64,000 nucleotides of DNA from Pseudonocardia kujensis. GTDB lineage: Bacteria; Actinomycetota; Actinomycetes; Mycobacteriales; Pseudonocardiaceae. The notes under the pieces are model-generated. The model had not been told where the DNA came from. It searched no databases and worked only from the letters and a program-made list of their open reading frames with translations. Made by a program: the position numbers and the translations under genes. Positions 53,118 to 61,755 of the stretch are shown piece by piece. The number at the start of each line of letters is the position of its first letter. Positions within the stretch are counted from its first letter, which is position 1. The DNA is taken from assembly GCF_021283305.1 (NCBI RefSeq), contig NZ_JAJSOK010000001.1, forward strand, positions 277,693 to 341,692, given 5' to 3'.

Positions 53118-54335
53118 TCAGGCGCTGCGAAGCTCCGACCAGGAGCGGACCCACTGGTCGTAGGGCACGCACTTCACGTCCGTGCGGCCGTCGAGGCAGT
53201 CCTCGGTCGGCGTCGTCCAGTAGTAGACGTTGTCCCAGAAGTCGGTCTCCTGCGCGTGGTAGGTCGCGCAGTGGTTCCGGTCCTTGGTCAGCGCGCAGGA
53301 CTTGGTGTTCGCCGGCGCCTCACCGAAGTACTCCGCGATCTGCGCGTTGACCTCGGGCGAGATCACGTGGTTGAGCCACTGGTAGGCGCAGTTGATGTTC
53401 GGGGTGTCCTTCTTAACCATCCACGTGTCCGACCACCCGGTCGCACCCTCGGTCGGCTTCACCGTGCCGACCGTGTTCGGGGCGTCGGTGTTGGCGAGGT
53501 TGGCGGTGAGCTGCCAGCCCTGGCCCTCGGACAGCGCTCCGGAGGACAGTCCCTGCCCCTGCTTGACGACGTCGGCCCAGTACTCGGACACCATCGGCTT
53601 CTGCTGCTTGAGCAGCGCGATCGCCGCGTCGAACTGCCTCTGGTCGAGCGCGTACGGGTTGGTGATCTTCAGGTCCGGTTGGGTCGCCATCAGGTAGACC
53701 GCGGCGTCGGCGATGTAGATGCCGTCGTCGTAGGGGCTGATCTTGCCGGCGGCCGGGCTACCGGGCTCCCACATGTCCTTCCAGGACGTGGGCGCGGTGG
53801 AGTGCGCGGCGGTGTTGTAGAGCAGCAGGTTGGCGCCGCGGCCGTGCGGGATGCCGTAGTTCTTGCCGCCCACCGTGTTCCACGGCTTGTCCTTGAGGTC
53901 CGGGATGATGTCGGCGTAGTTCGGCACCAGGCCCGTGTTCACCGGCTGCACCCGGTCGCCGTAGACGAGCCGCAGCGAGGCGTCGCCGGAGGCGGACACC
54001 ACATCGTACTCGCCCGTGCCGAACAGCTGCACCGCCTCGGCGGAGGTGGCGAAGGTCTTGACGCTCACCTGGCAGCCGGTGGCCCGCTCGAACGGGGTCA
54101 CCCAGTCCACGGCCGGGTCGGTGGACCCGTCCTCGGCGTAGCCCGGCCAGGCCAGCACCGAGAGCTTGCCCTCGCCCTGGCCGACCGGACCGGCGTAGGC
54201 CTCACCGGCCGGCGCCTGCTGCTGGGCGCCGCCGGCCGAGCCGCTCCCGCCGCCACCGCACGCGGCGAGCGCCAGGCCCAGCGCTCCGACGACCGCCGCG
54301 GAGCGCAGGCCCCTTCTCGCGGAGAGACATCGCAT
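53118..54335 (-). CDS. Polyamine-type ABC transporter substrate-binding lipoprotein (PotD-like)
   Basis: A 405-residue periplasmic binding protein. A lipoprotein signal with lipobox LAAC (Cys26) is followed by a Gly/Ser/Gln linker and a PotD-like fold: LSVLAWPGYAEDG, FATSAEAVQLFGTGEYDVVSASGDASLRLV, IPHGRGANLLLYN. The C-terminal region has several Cys (NINCAYQW, SCALTKDRNHCATYH, EDCL, VKC), more than usual, perhaps forming disulfides. It is the second gene of the operon after the ATPase. Confidence 0.9.
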   Translation of the reverse strand: MRCLSARRGLRSAAVVGALGLALAACGGGGSGSAGGAQQQAPAGEAYAGPVGQGEGKLSVLAWPGYAEDGSTDPAVDWVTPFERATGCQVSVKTFATSAEAVQLFGTGEYDVVSASGDASLRLVYGDRVQPVNTGLVPNYADIIPDLKDKPWNTVGGKNYGIPHGRGANLLLYNTAAHSTAPTSWKDMWEPGSPAAGKISPYDDGIYIADAAVYLMATQPDLKITNPYALDQRQFDAAIALLKQQKPMVSEYWADVVKQGQGLSSGALSEGQGWQLTANLANTDAPNTVGTVKPTEGATGWSDTWMVKKDTPNINCAYQWLNHVISPEVNAQIAEYFGEAPANTKSCALTKDRNHCATYHAQETDFWDNVYYWTTPTEDCLDGRTDVKCVPYDQWVRSWSELRSA

Positions 54336-54385
54336 GGTGTTCGGGTCCCCTCATCTCGTGTGGAACAGGGTCTGCGCGGCCGGAG

Positions 54386-55459
54386 TCAGCCGAGCGGGAT
54401 CTGGTGGTCCGGGTGCCAGGACAGGCGCACCCGGGCGCCGCGCTCCGGCGCCGTGTCGCGCTGCCCGCCGTTGAGCAGCAGCACGGACAGGGAGGCGCCG
54501 GCGTCGAGCGCCACGACGCAGCGCGTGGTGGGGCCGGTGTAGACGAGCTCCGAGACGGTGCCGTCGGCGCCGACGTGCCCGGCGGGCACGTCGGCGTCCG
54601 GCTCGGAGATCGCGATCTTCTCCGGGCGCACGCTCCAGCTGCCCTCGCGGCCGAGGACCGCCGGTGCGACCTCGGGCCCGACCAGGTTCGACGTGCCGAC
54701 GAACCCGGCCACGAAGGGCGACGCAGGGTGCTCGTAGACCTCGTGCGCTGCGCCGGCCTGCTCGACCCGGCCGTCGTTGAAGACGACGATCCGGTCGGCG
54801 AGCGTGAGCGCCTCGTCCTGGTCGTGCGTGACCAGCACGAACGTGATCCCGGACTTCCGCTGGATGTCCTTGAGCTCCAGCTGCATCTGCTCGCGGAGCT
54901 TGAGGTCGAGGGCGCCCAGCGGCTCGTCGAGCAGCAGCACGGAGGGCCGGTCGACGAGCGCGCGGGCCAGGGCGACGCGCTGGCGCTGGCCGCCGGAGAG
55001 CTCGGTCGGGGCGCGGTCGGCCATGGGCCCGAGCCGCACGGTCTCCAGGGCTTCCATGGCCCGGTCGCGGCGCTCGGTGCGCCCGACCTTCGCGATGCGC
55101 AGCGGGTACTCGACGTTGCGCCGCACCGACATGTGCGGGAAGAGCGCGTAGTCCTGGAACACGGTGTGGACGTCGCGGTCGAAGGGGGCGACGCCGGTGA
55201 CGTCCCGGCCGCGCAGCAGCACCCGGCCCGCGGTCGGTTGCTCGAACCCGGCGACGATCCGCAGCACCGTCGTCTTCCCGGAGCCGGACGGCCCGAGCAG
55301 GGTGACGAACTCGCCGTCGGAGATGTCGAGGTCGAGGTCGTGCACGGCCGTGACGGCGCCGGACCCCGAGCCGAACACCTTCCGGATCCCGCGCAGCGCG
55401 ATGGCCGGCGCGGCGCCGGTGTCGGTGGTGCGGGGTTCGGCGGCTGTCGCCACGAGCAT
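54386..55459 (-). CDS. Polyamine-type ABC transporter ATP-binding protein (PotA-like)
   Basis: A 357-residue ATPase. Walker A GPSGSGKTTVLR near residue 54, Q-loop FQDYALFPHM, signature [19 protein letters not shown], Walker B LLLDEPLGALD, switch His in VTHDQDEAL, then a C-terminal TOBE domain (about 265-357). ATG 55459 has GGAGGAGA upstream. It is the first gene of the pot-aldehyde dehydrogenase operon and divergent from the GntR regulator. Confidence 0.93.
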   Translation of the reverse strand: MLVATAAEPRTTDTGAAPAIALRGIRKVFGSGSGAVTAVHDLDLDISDGEFVTLLGPSGSGKTTVLRIVAGFEQPTAGRVLLRGRDVTGVAPFDRDVHTVFQDYALFPHMSVRRNVEYPLRIAKVGRTERRDRAMEALETVRLGPMADRAPTELSGGQRQRVALARALVDRPSVLLLDEPLGALDLKLREQMQLELKDIQRKSGITFVLVTHDQDEALTLADRIVVFNDGRVEQAGAAHEVYEHPASPFVAGFVGTSNLVGPEVAPAVLGREGSWSVRPEKIAISEPDADVPAGHVGADGTVSELVYTGPTTRCVVALDAGASLSVLLLNGGQRDTAPERGARVRLSWHPDHQIPLG

Positions 55460-55546
55460 CGTCTCCTCCGGGATCGGTCGGGTGGGCGCGACTCCTGCGG
55501 CGGTCGGCCGCCCGCGTTGCGAACCTCGGGGCAACCGATGGGGCGA

Positions 55547-55568
55547 AAACATATGGACTCATATGTTT
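55547..55568. promoter_or_regulatory. Palindromic operator in the potA/gntR divergent promoter
   Basis: AAACATATG (55547-55555) and CATATGTTT (55560-55568) are perfect inverted repeats around GACT, an AT-rich island in a GC-rich gap, 34 bases before the GntR start and 87 bases before the potA-like start. It is the best candidate operator for the adjacent GntR/FadR-type protein. Confidence 0.75.
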
Positions 55569-55601
55569 ATGGTCAAGTCCCTGTGGCAGCATGGCGGCGA
55601 A

Positions 55602-56381
55602 ATGACCACGAACGGGGACAACCGGTCGCTGCGTGCGCCGGGAGGTGGCGGGCGCGCCGCGGTGTTCGCGCCCCTCGAGGTGGGCCGGCGGGCCGACGCG
55701 GTGGTGCGCCGGCTCTCCGAGGGCATCCGGCTCGGGCTGCTGCGGGCCGACGAGCAGCTGCCCAGCGAGACCGACCTCGCGGGCTCGTTCGGGGTCTCGG
55801 CGGTGACCGTGCGGGAGGCGCTCACCACGCTGCGTGAGCAGGGCCTGGTCGAGACGCGGCGCGGGCGGCGCGGCGGCAGCTTCGTCCGTGACATCCGCAC
55901 GTCCGGCGCGGACCTGCTGCACGAGCGGCTGCGCGAGGTGAGTCCCTCCGAGCTGCGCGACCTCGCCGACCACTACGTCGCGATCGCCGGCACGAGCGCG
56001 CTGCTCGCGGCCGATCGCGCCGGGCGCGACGACCTGGACCTGCTCACCGCGAGCGTCGACGAGCTGGCCCGGGCCGCCGACGCCGGGTCCCGCCGGCGCG
56101 CAGAAGCCCGCTTCCACGTGGAGCTCGCCGCCGCCGCCCAGTCGCCCCGGCTCACCCGCGCGGTGATCGACCTGCAGAGCGAGGTCGGGTCGCTGCTCTG
56201 GCTGGCGGCGACCACCCCGGCCGCCCACACCGACGTCGTCGCGCGGTACCGGCAGGTCCTCGACGCGGTCGTGGCCGGCGACGGTCAGCGCGCCCGCGCA
56301 CAGGCGGTGGCGCAGGTCTACGCTGCGCTGGCCCGGGCCAGCGCGATCCAGCTGACCCTGCTCGGGGAGGAGGAGCCGTGA
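55602..56381 (+). CDS. FadR/GntR-family transcriptional regulator
   Basis: A 259-residue regulator. The winged helix is at about 30-95 (VVRRLSEGIRLGLLRADEQLPSETDLAGSFGVSAVTVREALTTLREQGLVETRRG), and the C-terminal all-helical FCD ligand domain is at 110-250 (RFHVELAAAAQSPRLTRAVIDLQ). It is divergent from the polyamine transport operon, which it presumably controls through the palindrome in the gap. ATG 55602 is used. Its stop overlaps the next gene by 4 bases. Confidence 0.92.
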   Translation: MTTNGDNRSLRAPGGGGRAAVFAPLEVGRRADAVVRRLSEGIRLGLLRADEQLPSETDLAGSFGVSAVTVREALTTLREQGLVETRRGRRGGSFVRDIRTSGADLLHERLREVSPSELRDLADHYVAIAGTSALLAADRAGRDDLDLLTASVDELARAADAGSRRRAEARFHVELAAAAQSPRLTRAVIDLQSEVGSLLWLAATTPAAHTDVVARYRQVLDAVVAGDGQRARAQAVAQVYAALARASAIQLTLLGEEEP

Positions 56382-57133
56382 GCGCCGCGCCCGAACCCGC
56401 CGCCGTCCCCGACCCCGCCGACGCCCTGGCTGCGCGGGTGGAACAGCTGTGTGCCACCGCCTTCGGAGCGCTCGACGCGCTGCGCCGGGTCGCCGAGCAG
56501 CTCTTCCTGCCGTGGGCCGCGGGCACGCCCGTCCGGGCCGAGGAGGTCGCCGCCATCGCCGGCGCCGTCCGCCCGATCGTGGAACCGGAGGGGACGCCGC
56601 TGGTCGGTGCGGGCCTGGTGCTCGCCCCGGACGTGCTCGCCGACGCGGCGCACTGGATGGAGTGGTGGTACCGGTCCGGGGCGGGGCCGCGGAAGCTGCT
56701 CCCGGTGCTCGACCCCGAGGCGGAGAACTTCTTCGACTACACGAGCTTCCCGTGGTTCGCGGTGCCGCGCGACACCGGCGCCCGGCACGTCACGGGCCCG
56801 TACGTCGACTGGCTGTGCACCGAGGAGTACACGCTCACCTTCACCGTGCCGCTCTACGCGACGCACCACGAACGGGGGCGGACCTACCTCGGGGTGGTGG
56901 GGGCCGACGTGGTCACCAGCTGGCTGGAGCGGCGGCTGCTGCCGCTGCTGCACCGGATGACCGGGCCCACGGCGCTGGTCAACGCCGAGGGCCGGGTCCT
57001 GGTGGCCAACCGGCCGGACCTGGTGACGGGCGCGGTGACGCGGCAGGCCGACGTCCCGGCGCTCTGGCGGCGCTCCGACCCGGCCCTGCGCCGTCTCGAG
57101 GACACCCCGCTCGCGATCCTCGCGCTCGCCTGA
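56378..57133 (+). CDS. Cache-domain (PDC sensor-like) soluble protein
   Basis: A 251-residue protein without signal peptide or membrane helices. The order (an N-terminal helix, then HWMEWWYRSG, LDPEAENFFDYTSFPWFAVPRDTGARHVTGPYVDWLCTEEYTLTFTVPLY, then YLGVVGADVV) matches a Cache/PDC ligand-binding fold, as in amino acid or polyamine sensors, but here cytoplasmic and without an output domain. Coupled by a 4-base overlap to the GntR gene, it may present a ligand to that regulator. Confidence 0.75.
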   Translation: MSAAPEPAAVPDPADALAARVEQLCATAFGALDALRRVAEQLFLPWAAGTPVRAEEVAAIAGAVRPIVEPEGTPLVGAGLVLAPDVLADAAHWMEWWYRSGAGPRKLLPVLDPEAENFFDYTSFPWFAVPRDTGARHVTGPYVDWLCTEEYTLTFTVPLYATHHERGRTYLGVVGADVVTSWLERRLLPLLHRMTGPTALVNAEGRVLVANRPDLVTGAVTRQADVPALWRRSDPALRRLEDTPLAILALA

Positions 57134-57141
57134 CCAACCCG

Positions 57142-57289
57142 ACGCATTATGGCTCCATGACGCTCGTTTCCGCGCGTCCTGAGCGCATTATGGTTCCATA
57201 ACGCGTTCTCTCGCCGCTCTCGGGCGCATTATGGTTCCATAACGCGATTCTGGGGCCGGGGAATGGTGCGTTATGGAACCATAATGGGT
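57142..57289. repeat. Second 41-bp-period palindrome array
   Basis: Units begin at about 57142, 57183, 57224 and 57265, again 41 bases apart, with core TTATGGNNCCATAA; the centre is TT in two copies, AA (inverted) in the last and CT in the first. It lies between the convergent Cache and small secreted-protein genes and clearly belongs to the same family as the 15.9-16.2 kb array. Confidence 0.9.
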
Positions 57290-57297
57290 TGGGTGGG

Positions 57298-57573
57298 TCA
57301 GTCGAAGGGGCCGTTGAGGAGGCCGTTCGCGGGGCCGTCGAGGTAGTTGAAGCCGGGGTCGGGGAACTCGGTTTCGAGGCCGTCGGCGCCGGTGGGGCCG
57401 TTGCCGTCGGCGGCGTCGAGGAAGGAGGTGGCGGCGGTCTGGGCGGTGGCCTGGGTGGCGCTGGCGCCCTGGGCGAGGTCGGCGGTGGGGGCTTCGGCCG
57501 CGAATGCGGTGCCGGTGCCGACCGGCAGCAGCGCGCCGCCGAGGGCGAGGGTGCAGAGGGTGCGTTTTTTCAT
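57298..57573 (-). CDS. Small secreted protein linked to the IorAB-type hydroxylase
   Basis: A 91-residue protein with a Sec signal peptide (MKKRTLCTLALGGALLPVGTGTAFAAEA, cleavage after AFA or AEA). The mature 60 residues are Ala/Thr/Gly/Asp-rich without cysteine and end GFNYLDGPANGLLNGPFD. I do not recognise the family. It is 8 bases after the iron-sulfur gene on the same strand, so probably made with the exported molybdenum hydroxylase. Confidence 0.65.
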   Translation of the reverse strand: MKKRTLCTLALGGALLPVGTGTAFAAEAPTADLAQGASATQATAQTAATSFLDAADGNGPTGADGLETEFPDPGFNYLDGPANGLLNGPFD

Positions 57574-57581
57574 TCCGGTCC

Positions 57582-58052
57582 TCACATGTTGTCCGCGCCG
57601 GCCTTGATGGCTTCGCGGATGCGTTGGTAGGTGCCGCAGCGGCAGATGTTGCGGATTTCTTCGATGGCGGCGTCGTCGAGGTCGCGGCCTTCGCGTTGGC
57701 ATTGGCGGACCTTGGCGACGGCGGCCATGATCTGGCCGGGTTGGCAGTAGCCGCATTGGGGGACGTCGCGGTCGAGCCAGGCTTGTTGCATGGGGTGGAG
57801 GTCGTCGCCGTCGGCGAGGCCTTCGATGGTGGTGATCTCGTCGGACTCGTGGATGGCGCCCACGGGGACGGAGCAGGGGTTGAAGGCCTTGCCGTTGATG
57901 TGGCAGGTGCAGGCCTTGCAGACGTTGATGCCGCAGCCGTACTTGGGGCCGGTGATGCCGAGCATGTCGCGGATGACCCAGAGCAGGCGGACGTCGTCCT
58001 CGACGTCCACCGTGACCCGCTCGCCGTTGAGCGTGAAGGTGTGCGTGGGCAT
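57582..58052 (-). CDS. IorA-type [2Fe-2S] subunit of a molybdenum hydroxylase
   Basis: A 156-residue iron-sulfur subunit. The first cluster is ligated by GCGINVCKACTC, with a further Cys in NPCSVPVG; the second uses CGYCQPGQ and NICRCGTYQR, the latter typical of isoquinoline/quinaldine and nicotinate-type two-subunit enzymes. Codon use changes inside the gene: from about residue 75 on, Gln is CAA in 7 of 8 and Glu mostly GAA, unlike the first half and the neighbours. ATG 58052 follows GAGGAGA. The large subunit precedes it by 10 bases. Confidence 0.92.
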   Translation of the reverse strand: MPTHTFTLNGERVTVDVEDDVRLLWVIRDMLGITGPKYGCGINVCKACTCHINGKAFNPCSVPVGAIHESDEITTIEGLADGDDLHPMQQAWLDRDVPQCGYCQPGQIMAAVAKVRQCQREGRDLDDAAIEEIRNICRCGTYQRIREAIKAGADNM

Positions 58053-58062
58053 GGAGGTCTCC

Positions 58063-60423
58063 TCAGTAGGTGTGGCGGAGGCCGTCGGTCGGCGACTCGG
58101 GGATCGGGGGCACGAGTGGTTTGGGCTCGAAGGGGAACGGGTCCTTGTGGTTGATCGGGAAGTACTCCGGCACCTTCCCCACGGCGCGGGCATAGGCCGT
58201 CGCGATCGCGCCGCACGTGGCCGCCAGGCCGAACTCGCCGGCTCCGCCGGGCTCGTCGGCGTCCGAGTCCACGATGATGATGTTCATCTCGGGTGGGGTG
58301 TTCCACTGCCGGGTGTAGAAGTAGTTGTCCCAGCTGGCCTCGACGAAGTGCCCGTCGGTCAGGTGCAGGCTGGAGGTCAGGATCAGCGCGAGCGCGTCGT
58401 TGATCCCGCCCATCATCTGCGCCTCGAGCCCGCGCGGGTTGATGACCAGGCCGATGTCGACGGCGAAGGTCACCTTCGTGACCCGGGGGCCGGTCACGGC
58501 CTCGCGGATCTTCCGGTTGACGGTGTCGGGCCGGCAGTCGATCTCGACCAGGGCGGCGGAGACGCCCTTGTACTCGGTGTGGAAGCCGAGGCCCTGGGCG
58601 GTGCCCTTCTTCATCGACCGGCCCCAGCGGCCCTCCTTGGCCACGGCGTCGAGCACCCCGCGCATCCGGTCGTGCTTGAGGAACGCCCGCCGGAACTCGT
58701 AGGGGTCCTTGCCCATCTTCGCCGCGATCTGGTCGACCATCAGCTCGCGGGCCGTGGCGACGTTGGGCGAGTAGATGTTGCGCATCGAGGTCGTGTTGAA
58801 GCGCATGTCGACCTCGTTGAGGAACCGGGTCGACACCCCGAAGTCGTAGGGCGTGACCTGCGTCAGCTCGAAGATGCTCTCCGAGAGCGTCAGGTTTCCC
58901 AGCGGGGCCTTGACCGCCCCCGTGGAGATCGCGTCGCCGAACCCCGGGTTGACCTGCGTGGCGACGCTGGTGTGCCGCTGCTCGTACGACAGCACGGTGT
59001 CGCCGCTGATCTGCGCCCGGATCCGGCTGGTCGCCATCGGGTGCACGCGGCCCTGACGGGAGTCGTCGGCGCGGGTCCACATCAGCTTCACCGGCTTGCC
59101 GATGACCTTCGAGCACTCCGCCGCCTCGACCGCGGCGTCGTAGAACAGCTTGCGGCCGAACGACCCGCCGCCCTCGGTCACGTGCACGGTCACCGCGCTC
59201 TGCGGCAGCCCGACGGCCTTCGCGATGTCCCCCGACGCCGCGATCGGGTTCTTCATCGCGCCCCAGACCTCGGCACGGTCCGCGCGGACGTCGGCGATCG
59301 CGGAGTTGGTCTCCAGCGAGCTGCTGGAGGCGAAGTAGAAGGTGAACGCGCAGTCGATCGTCTCGCCGACGCCGGCCGGGACGGCCATGGGCAGCTCGGC
59401 CGCGCGGACCTTCGCGAGGACGGACTCGTCGTCCTCGCCGTGGACGGTGCCGTCGTTCCACTGCACGCGCAGGGCGCGGACGCCGTCGATGGCCTGCCCG
59501 AACGTCTTCGCCCGCACCGCGACGCCCGTCGACACGACCTCGACGTCCGTGATCCCCGGCATGCCGCGGACCTCGTCGATGTTCTCGACGTCGTCCGGCG
59601 TGCCGTTGAGGTCCGGCGCCCGGCAGATGACCGTCGGCAGCGCGTCGGGGATCTGCAGGTCGGTGGCGAAGCACTTCCTGCCGGTGACGATGTCCCGCGC
59701 GTCGGTCTTGTTCTGGGGCTTCCCGATGATCGCGAAGTCCTCGCGGGGCTTCAGCGCGACCTCGACCTGCTGGTCCACGGCGCTCGCGGCCTTCTCGGCC
59801 AGCGCGGAGAAGGGCACCGAGCCGCCGGTCGCGCCGGTGATCAGCCCACCGCGGCTGGTCAACGTGCGGACGTCCTGCTGCAGGAGCTGCGACGCGGCGT
59901 CGAGCAGCCGCATCTGGGCCAGCGCCGCGGCCACCCGGATCGGGGTGTAGGTGGTGAAGGTGGTGCTCGACCCGCCGGTCAGCTGGTTGAACATCAGCTC
60001 GGGGCGGGCGTCGGCGAGTGTGACCTTCACCTGGTCGACCTCGAGACCCATCTCCTCCGCGATGATCATCTGGGTCGAGGTGATGATGCCCTGCCCGTTG
60101 TCCGAGCGGGGCAGCGCGAACGACACGGTGCCGTCCTTGTTCACCTCGATGCGGATCAGGTTCGCGGTGGGGCGGCCCGCGTCGCGCAGGGCGTCCAGCA
60201 GGTCGTAGACCTCGGGGGTCTGCGGGCCCGACGGCGTCGCCGCGGCCCACGCGGTCGAGGGCGCGTCGAAGATCTGCTGGCGGGTGAACTCGGCGGCGAC
60301 CACGAGCGTGGGCGCCGCGATCAGGTAGCCGAGGAACTTGCGGCGCCCGACCGGCGCACGCAGGCCGGTGCCGGGTTCCTTCGGTTCCTTCGTGCGTGGG
60401 GGAGCGAAGCGATGGTTGGCCAT
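58063..60423 (-). CDS. IorB-type Mo-binding subunit, Tat-exported
   Basis: A 786-residue molybdopterin-binding subunit of the isoquinoline 1-oxidoreductase beta type. The N-terminus holds a twin-arginine signal (GRRKFLGYLIAAPTLVVAAEF, about residues 26-46), indicating export of the folded enzyme. The Mo domain includes PRSDNGQGIITSTQMIIAEEMGLE, TGGSSTTFTTYTPIRVAAA, TEGGGSFGRKLFYDAAVEAA and the C-terminal GAGEFGLAATCGAIATA with the catalytic Glu. There is no separate FAD subunit, so electrons probably go to a cytochrome or quinone. The substrate could be an aldehyde or N-heterocycle. Confidence 0.9.
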   Translation of the reverse strand: MANHRFAPPRTKEPKEPGTGLRAPVGRRKFLGYLIAAPTLVVAAEFTRQQIFDAPSTAWAAATPSGPQTPEVYDLLDALRDAGRPTANLIRIEVNKDGTVSFALPRSDNGQGIITSTQMIIAEEMGLEVDQVKVTLADARPELMFNQLTGGSSTTFTTYTPIRVAAALAQMRLLDAASQLLQQDVRTLTSRGGLITGATGGSVPFSALAEKAASAVDQQVEVALKPREDFAIIGKPQNKTDARDIVTGRKCFATDLQIPDALPTVICRAPDLNGTPDDVENIDEVRGMPGITDVEVVSTGVAVRAKTFGQAIDGVRALRVQWNDGTVHGEDDESVLAKVRAAELPMAVPAGVGETIDCAFTFYFASSSSLETNSAIADVRADRAEVWGAMKNPIAASGDIAKAVGLPQSAVTVHVTEGGGSFGRKLFYDAAVEAAECSKVIGKPVKLMWTRADDSRQGRVHPMATSRIRAQISGDTVLSYEQRHTSVATQVNPGFGDAISTGAVKAPLGNLTLSESIFELTQVTPYDFGVSTRFLNEVDMRFNTTSMRNIYSPNVATARELMVDQIAAKMGKDPYEFRRAFLKHDRMRGVLDAVAKEGRWGRSMKKGTAQGLGFHTEYKGVSAALVEIDCRPDTVNRKIREAVTGPRVTKVTFAVDIGLVINPRGLEAQMMGGINDALALILTSSLHLTDGHFVEASWDNYFYTRQWNTPPEMNIIIVDSDADEPGGAGEFGLAATCGAIATAYARAVGKVPEYFPINHKDPFPFEPKPLVPPIPESPTDGLRHTY

Positions 60424-60705
60424 CCGGGGTCCTCTTAGTCGGGGACGGAGCAGGACGACGTGGGGAGCGTTCGTCCGGTACTTGCGCCGCCAACGACCAC
60501 CGGATACGACAGTTACGTCGCGAAGCGTCGGACATCTGTGGGTAGTCGACCAGATCCTGCTGGTCCCGACGCAGGTCAGCGCCGTGCAGGTCAGGGCGCC
60601 CTTATCCGAGGGAGCGGCGCTGTCGCGCGTGATGATCCGAATCTGCGGAACGGGGTTCCTCAGGTGTTTTCACCCGGCCGGGTGGGGCGTGTCGCGCTCG
60701 CGCCG
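60424..60705. other. Gap upstream of the IorAB operon
   Basis: A 282-base gap; both neighbours are on the minus strand, so it holds the IorB promoter and the 3' end region of the oxygenase transcript. I see no gene, and no hairpin stronger than a few pairs. Confidence 0.5.
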
Positions 60706-61755
60706 TCAGCGTGAGAGGCGGGCGGCCTCGCGCTGTGCGCCCTCGGTGAGCACGCCGCCGCGGGAGCCCGCGAGCTTGGCCCTCAGGTGCTCGCCGACCG
60801 TCACCGGTTCGTACAGGGCCGGGTGCCCGGCGTCGACGCAGGTCGGCAGCGGCGCGATCACGGCGTCGACGTCGCCGTCGTGGAAGAAGGCGGCGGACCG
60901 GCGCGGGACCAGCACGCCGTCGACGCGCGGGGCGGCGACCCGGTGCATCGTCGAGATCCAGCGGTCGTTCGTCCAGCGCGCCAGGGCGTCGCCCAGGTTC
61001 ACCAGCAGCGCGCCCGGCACGGGCTGCACGGCGTGCCAACGGCCCTCGCCGTCGAGGATCTCCAGGCCGGGCACCGCGTCGGCCCACAGCACGGTGACGA
61101 TGCCGTAGTCGGTGTGCGCACCCATGCCGACCTGCTCCGGCTCGAGCTCGGCAGCGGCCGACGGCAGCCGGTAGTTGATCATCCGCAGCACGTCGACGGA
61201 GTGGCCGGTGAACCGGCACAGGTACTCGTCGCCGAGTCCGAGGGCACGGCCGAAGACGCGGGTCATCGTCCGGGCGACCCCGCCGGCGGCGGCGAACCAG
61301 GCCTCGACCGCCGGGCGGAAGCCCGGAGTGTCCGGCCAGACGTTCGTCCCGTAGTCCGCCTCGGACAGCCCCAGCCCGGGGAAGTCGCTCGCCTGGGAGC
61401 CGACGTTGAACGCCTCGAAGAGATCGGCGGCGGAGGCGAGGCCCAGGCTGTTGGCGAGCGACTCGGACTTCGGCGGGGTGTAGCCGCGGTTCACGCCGGG
61501 CGGGCAGCGGTAGGCCGACTTGGCCGCGGGGTCCTCGGCGAAGAAGGCGTCCATGGCCGCGGTGAAGGCGTCGAGTGTCGAGGGCGGGATCCCGTGCCCG
61601 ACGACCTGCATGAACCCGACCGTGCGGGCGGCGTGGTCGACGGCGCGGGCCACCTCGTCCCGTTCGGCCTCGGCCTCCGGGCCCCCGGTGCGGAACGGGG
61701 TGATGTCGAGGGTCGGGACCTCGAGGACGCCGTCGCGGGTCTCGGCGACTGCCAT
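60706..61755 (-). CDS. 2-oxoglutarate/Fe(II)-dependent oxygenase, isopenicillin N synthase family
   Basis: A 349-residue member of the DIOX_N/2OG-FeII_Oxy family. The metal triad is His214 and Asp216 (GAHTDYG) with His271 (STMHRVAAP), and the co-substrate Arg-x-Ser motif follows (PRRSAAFF, Arg285-Ser287). The N-terminal DIOX_N part is LDITPFRTGG ... VVGHGIPPSTLDAF. Substrate unknown; gibberellin- or flavone-type bacterial relatives act on small molecules. ATG 61755 is the start. Confidence 0.88.
   Translation of the reverse strand: MAVAETRDGVLEVPTLDITPFRTGGPEAEAERDEVARAVDHAARTVGFMQVVGHGIPPSTLDAFTAAMDAFFAEDPAAKSAYRCPPGVNRGYTPPKSESLANSLGLASAADLFEAFNVGSQASDFPGLGLSEADYGTNVWPDTPGFRPAVEAWFAAAGGVARTMTRVFGRALGLGDEYLCRFTGHSVDVLRMINYRLPSAAAELEPEQVGMGAHTDYGIVTVLWADAVPGLEILDGEGRWHAVQPVPGALLVNLGDALARWTNDRWISTMHRVAAPRVDGVLVPRRSAAFFHDGDVDAVIAPLPTCVDAGHPALYEPVTVGEHLRAKLAGSRGGVLTEGAQREAARLSR

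Noticed and set aside
57188..60535. 1115-residue minus-strand frame overlapping IorB
   Set aside because: The same strand holds the real IorB and IorA genes in other frames; this translation is Arg/Pro-rich and lacks any motif.
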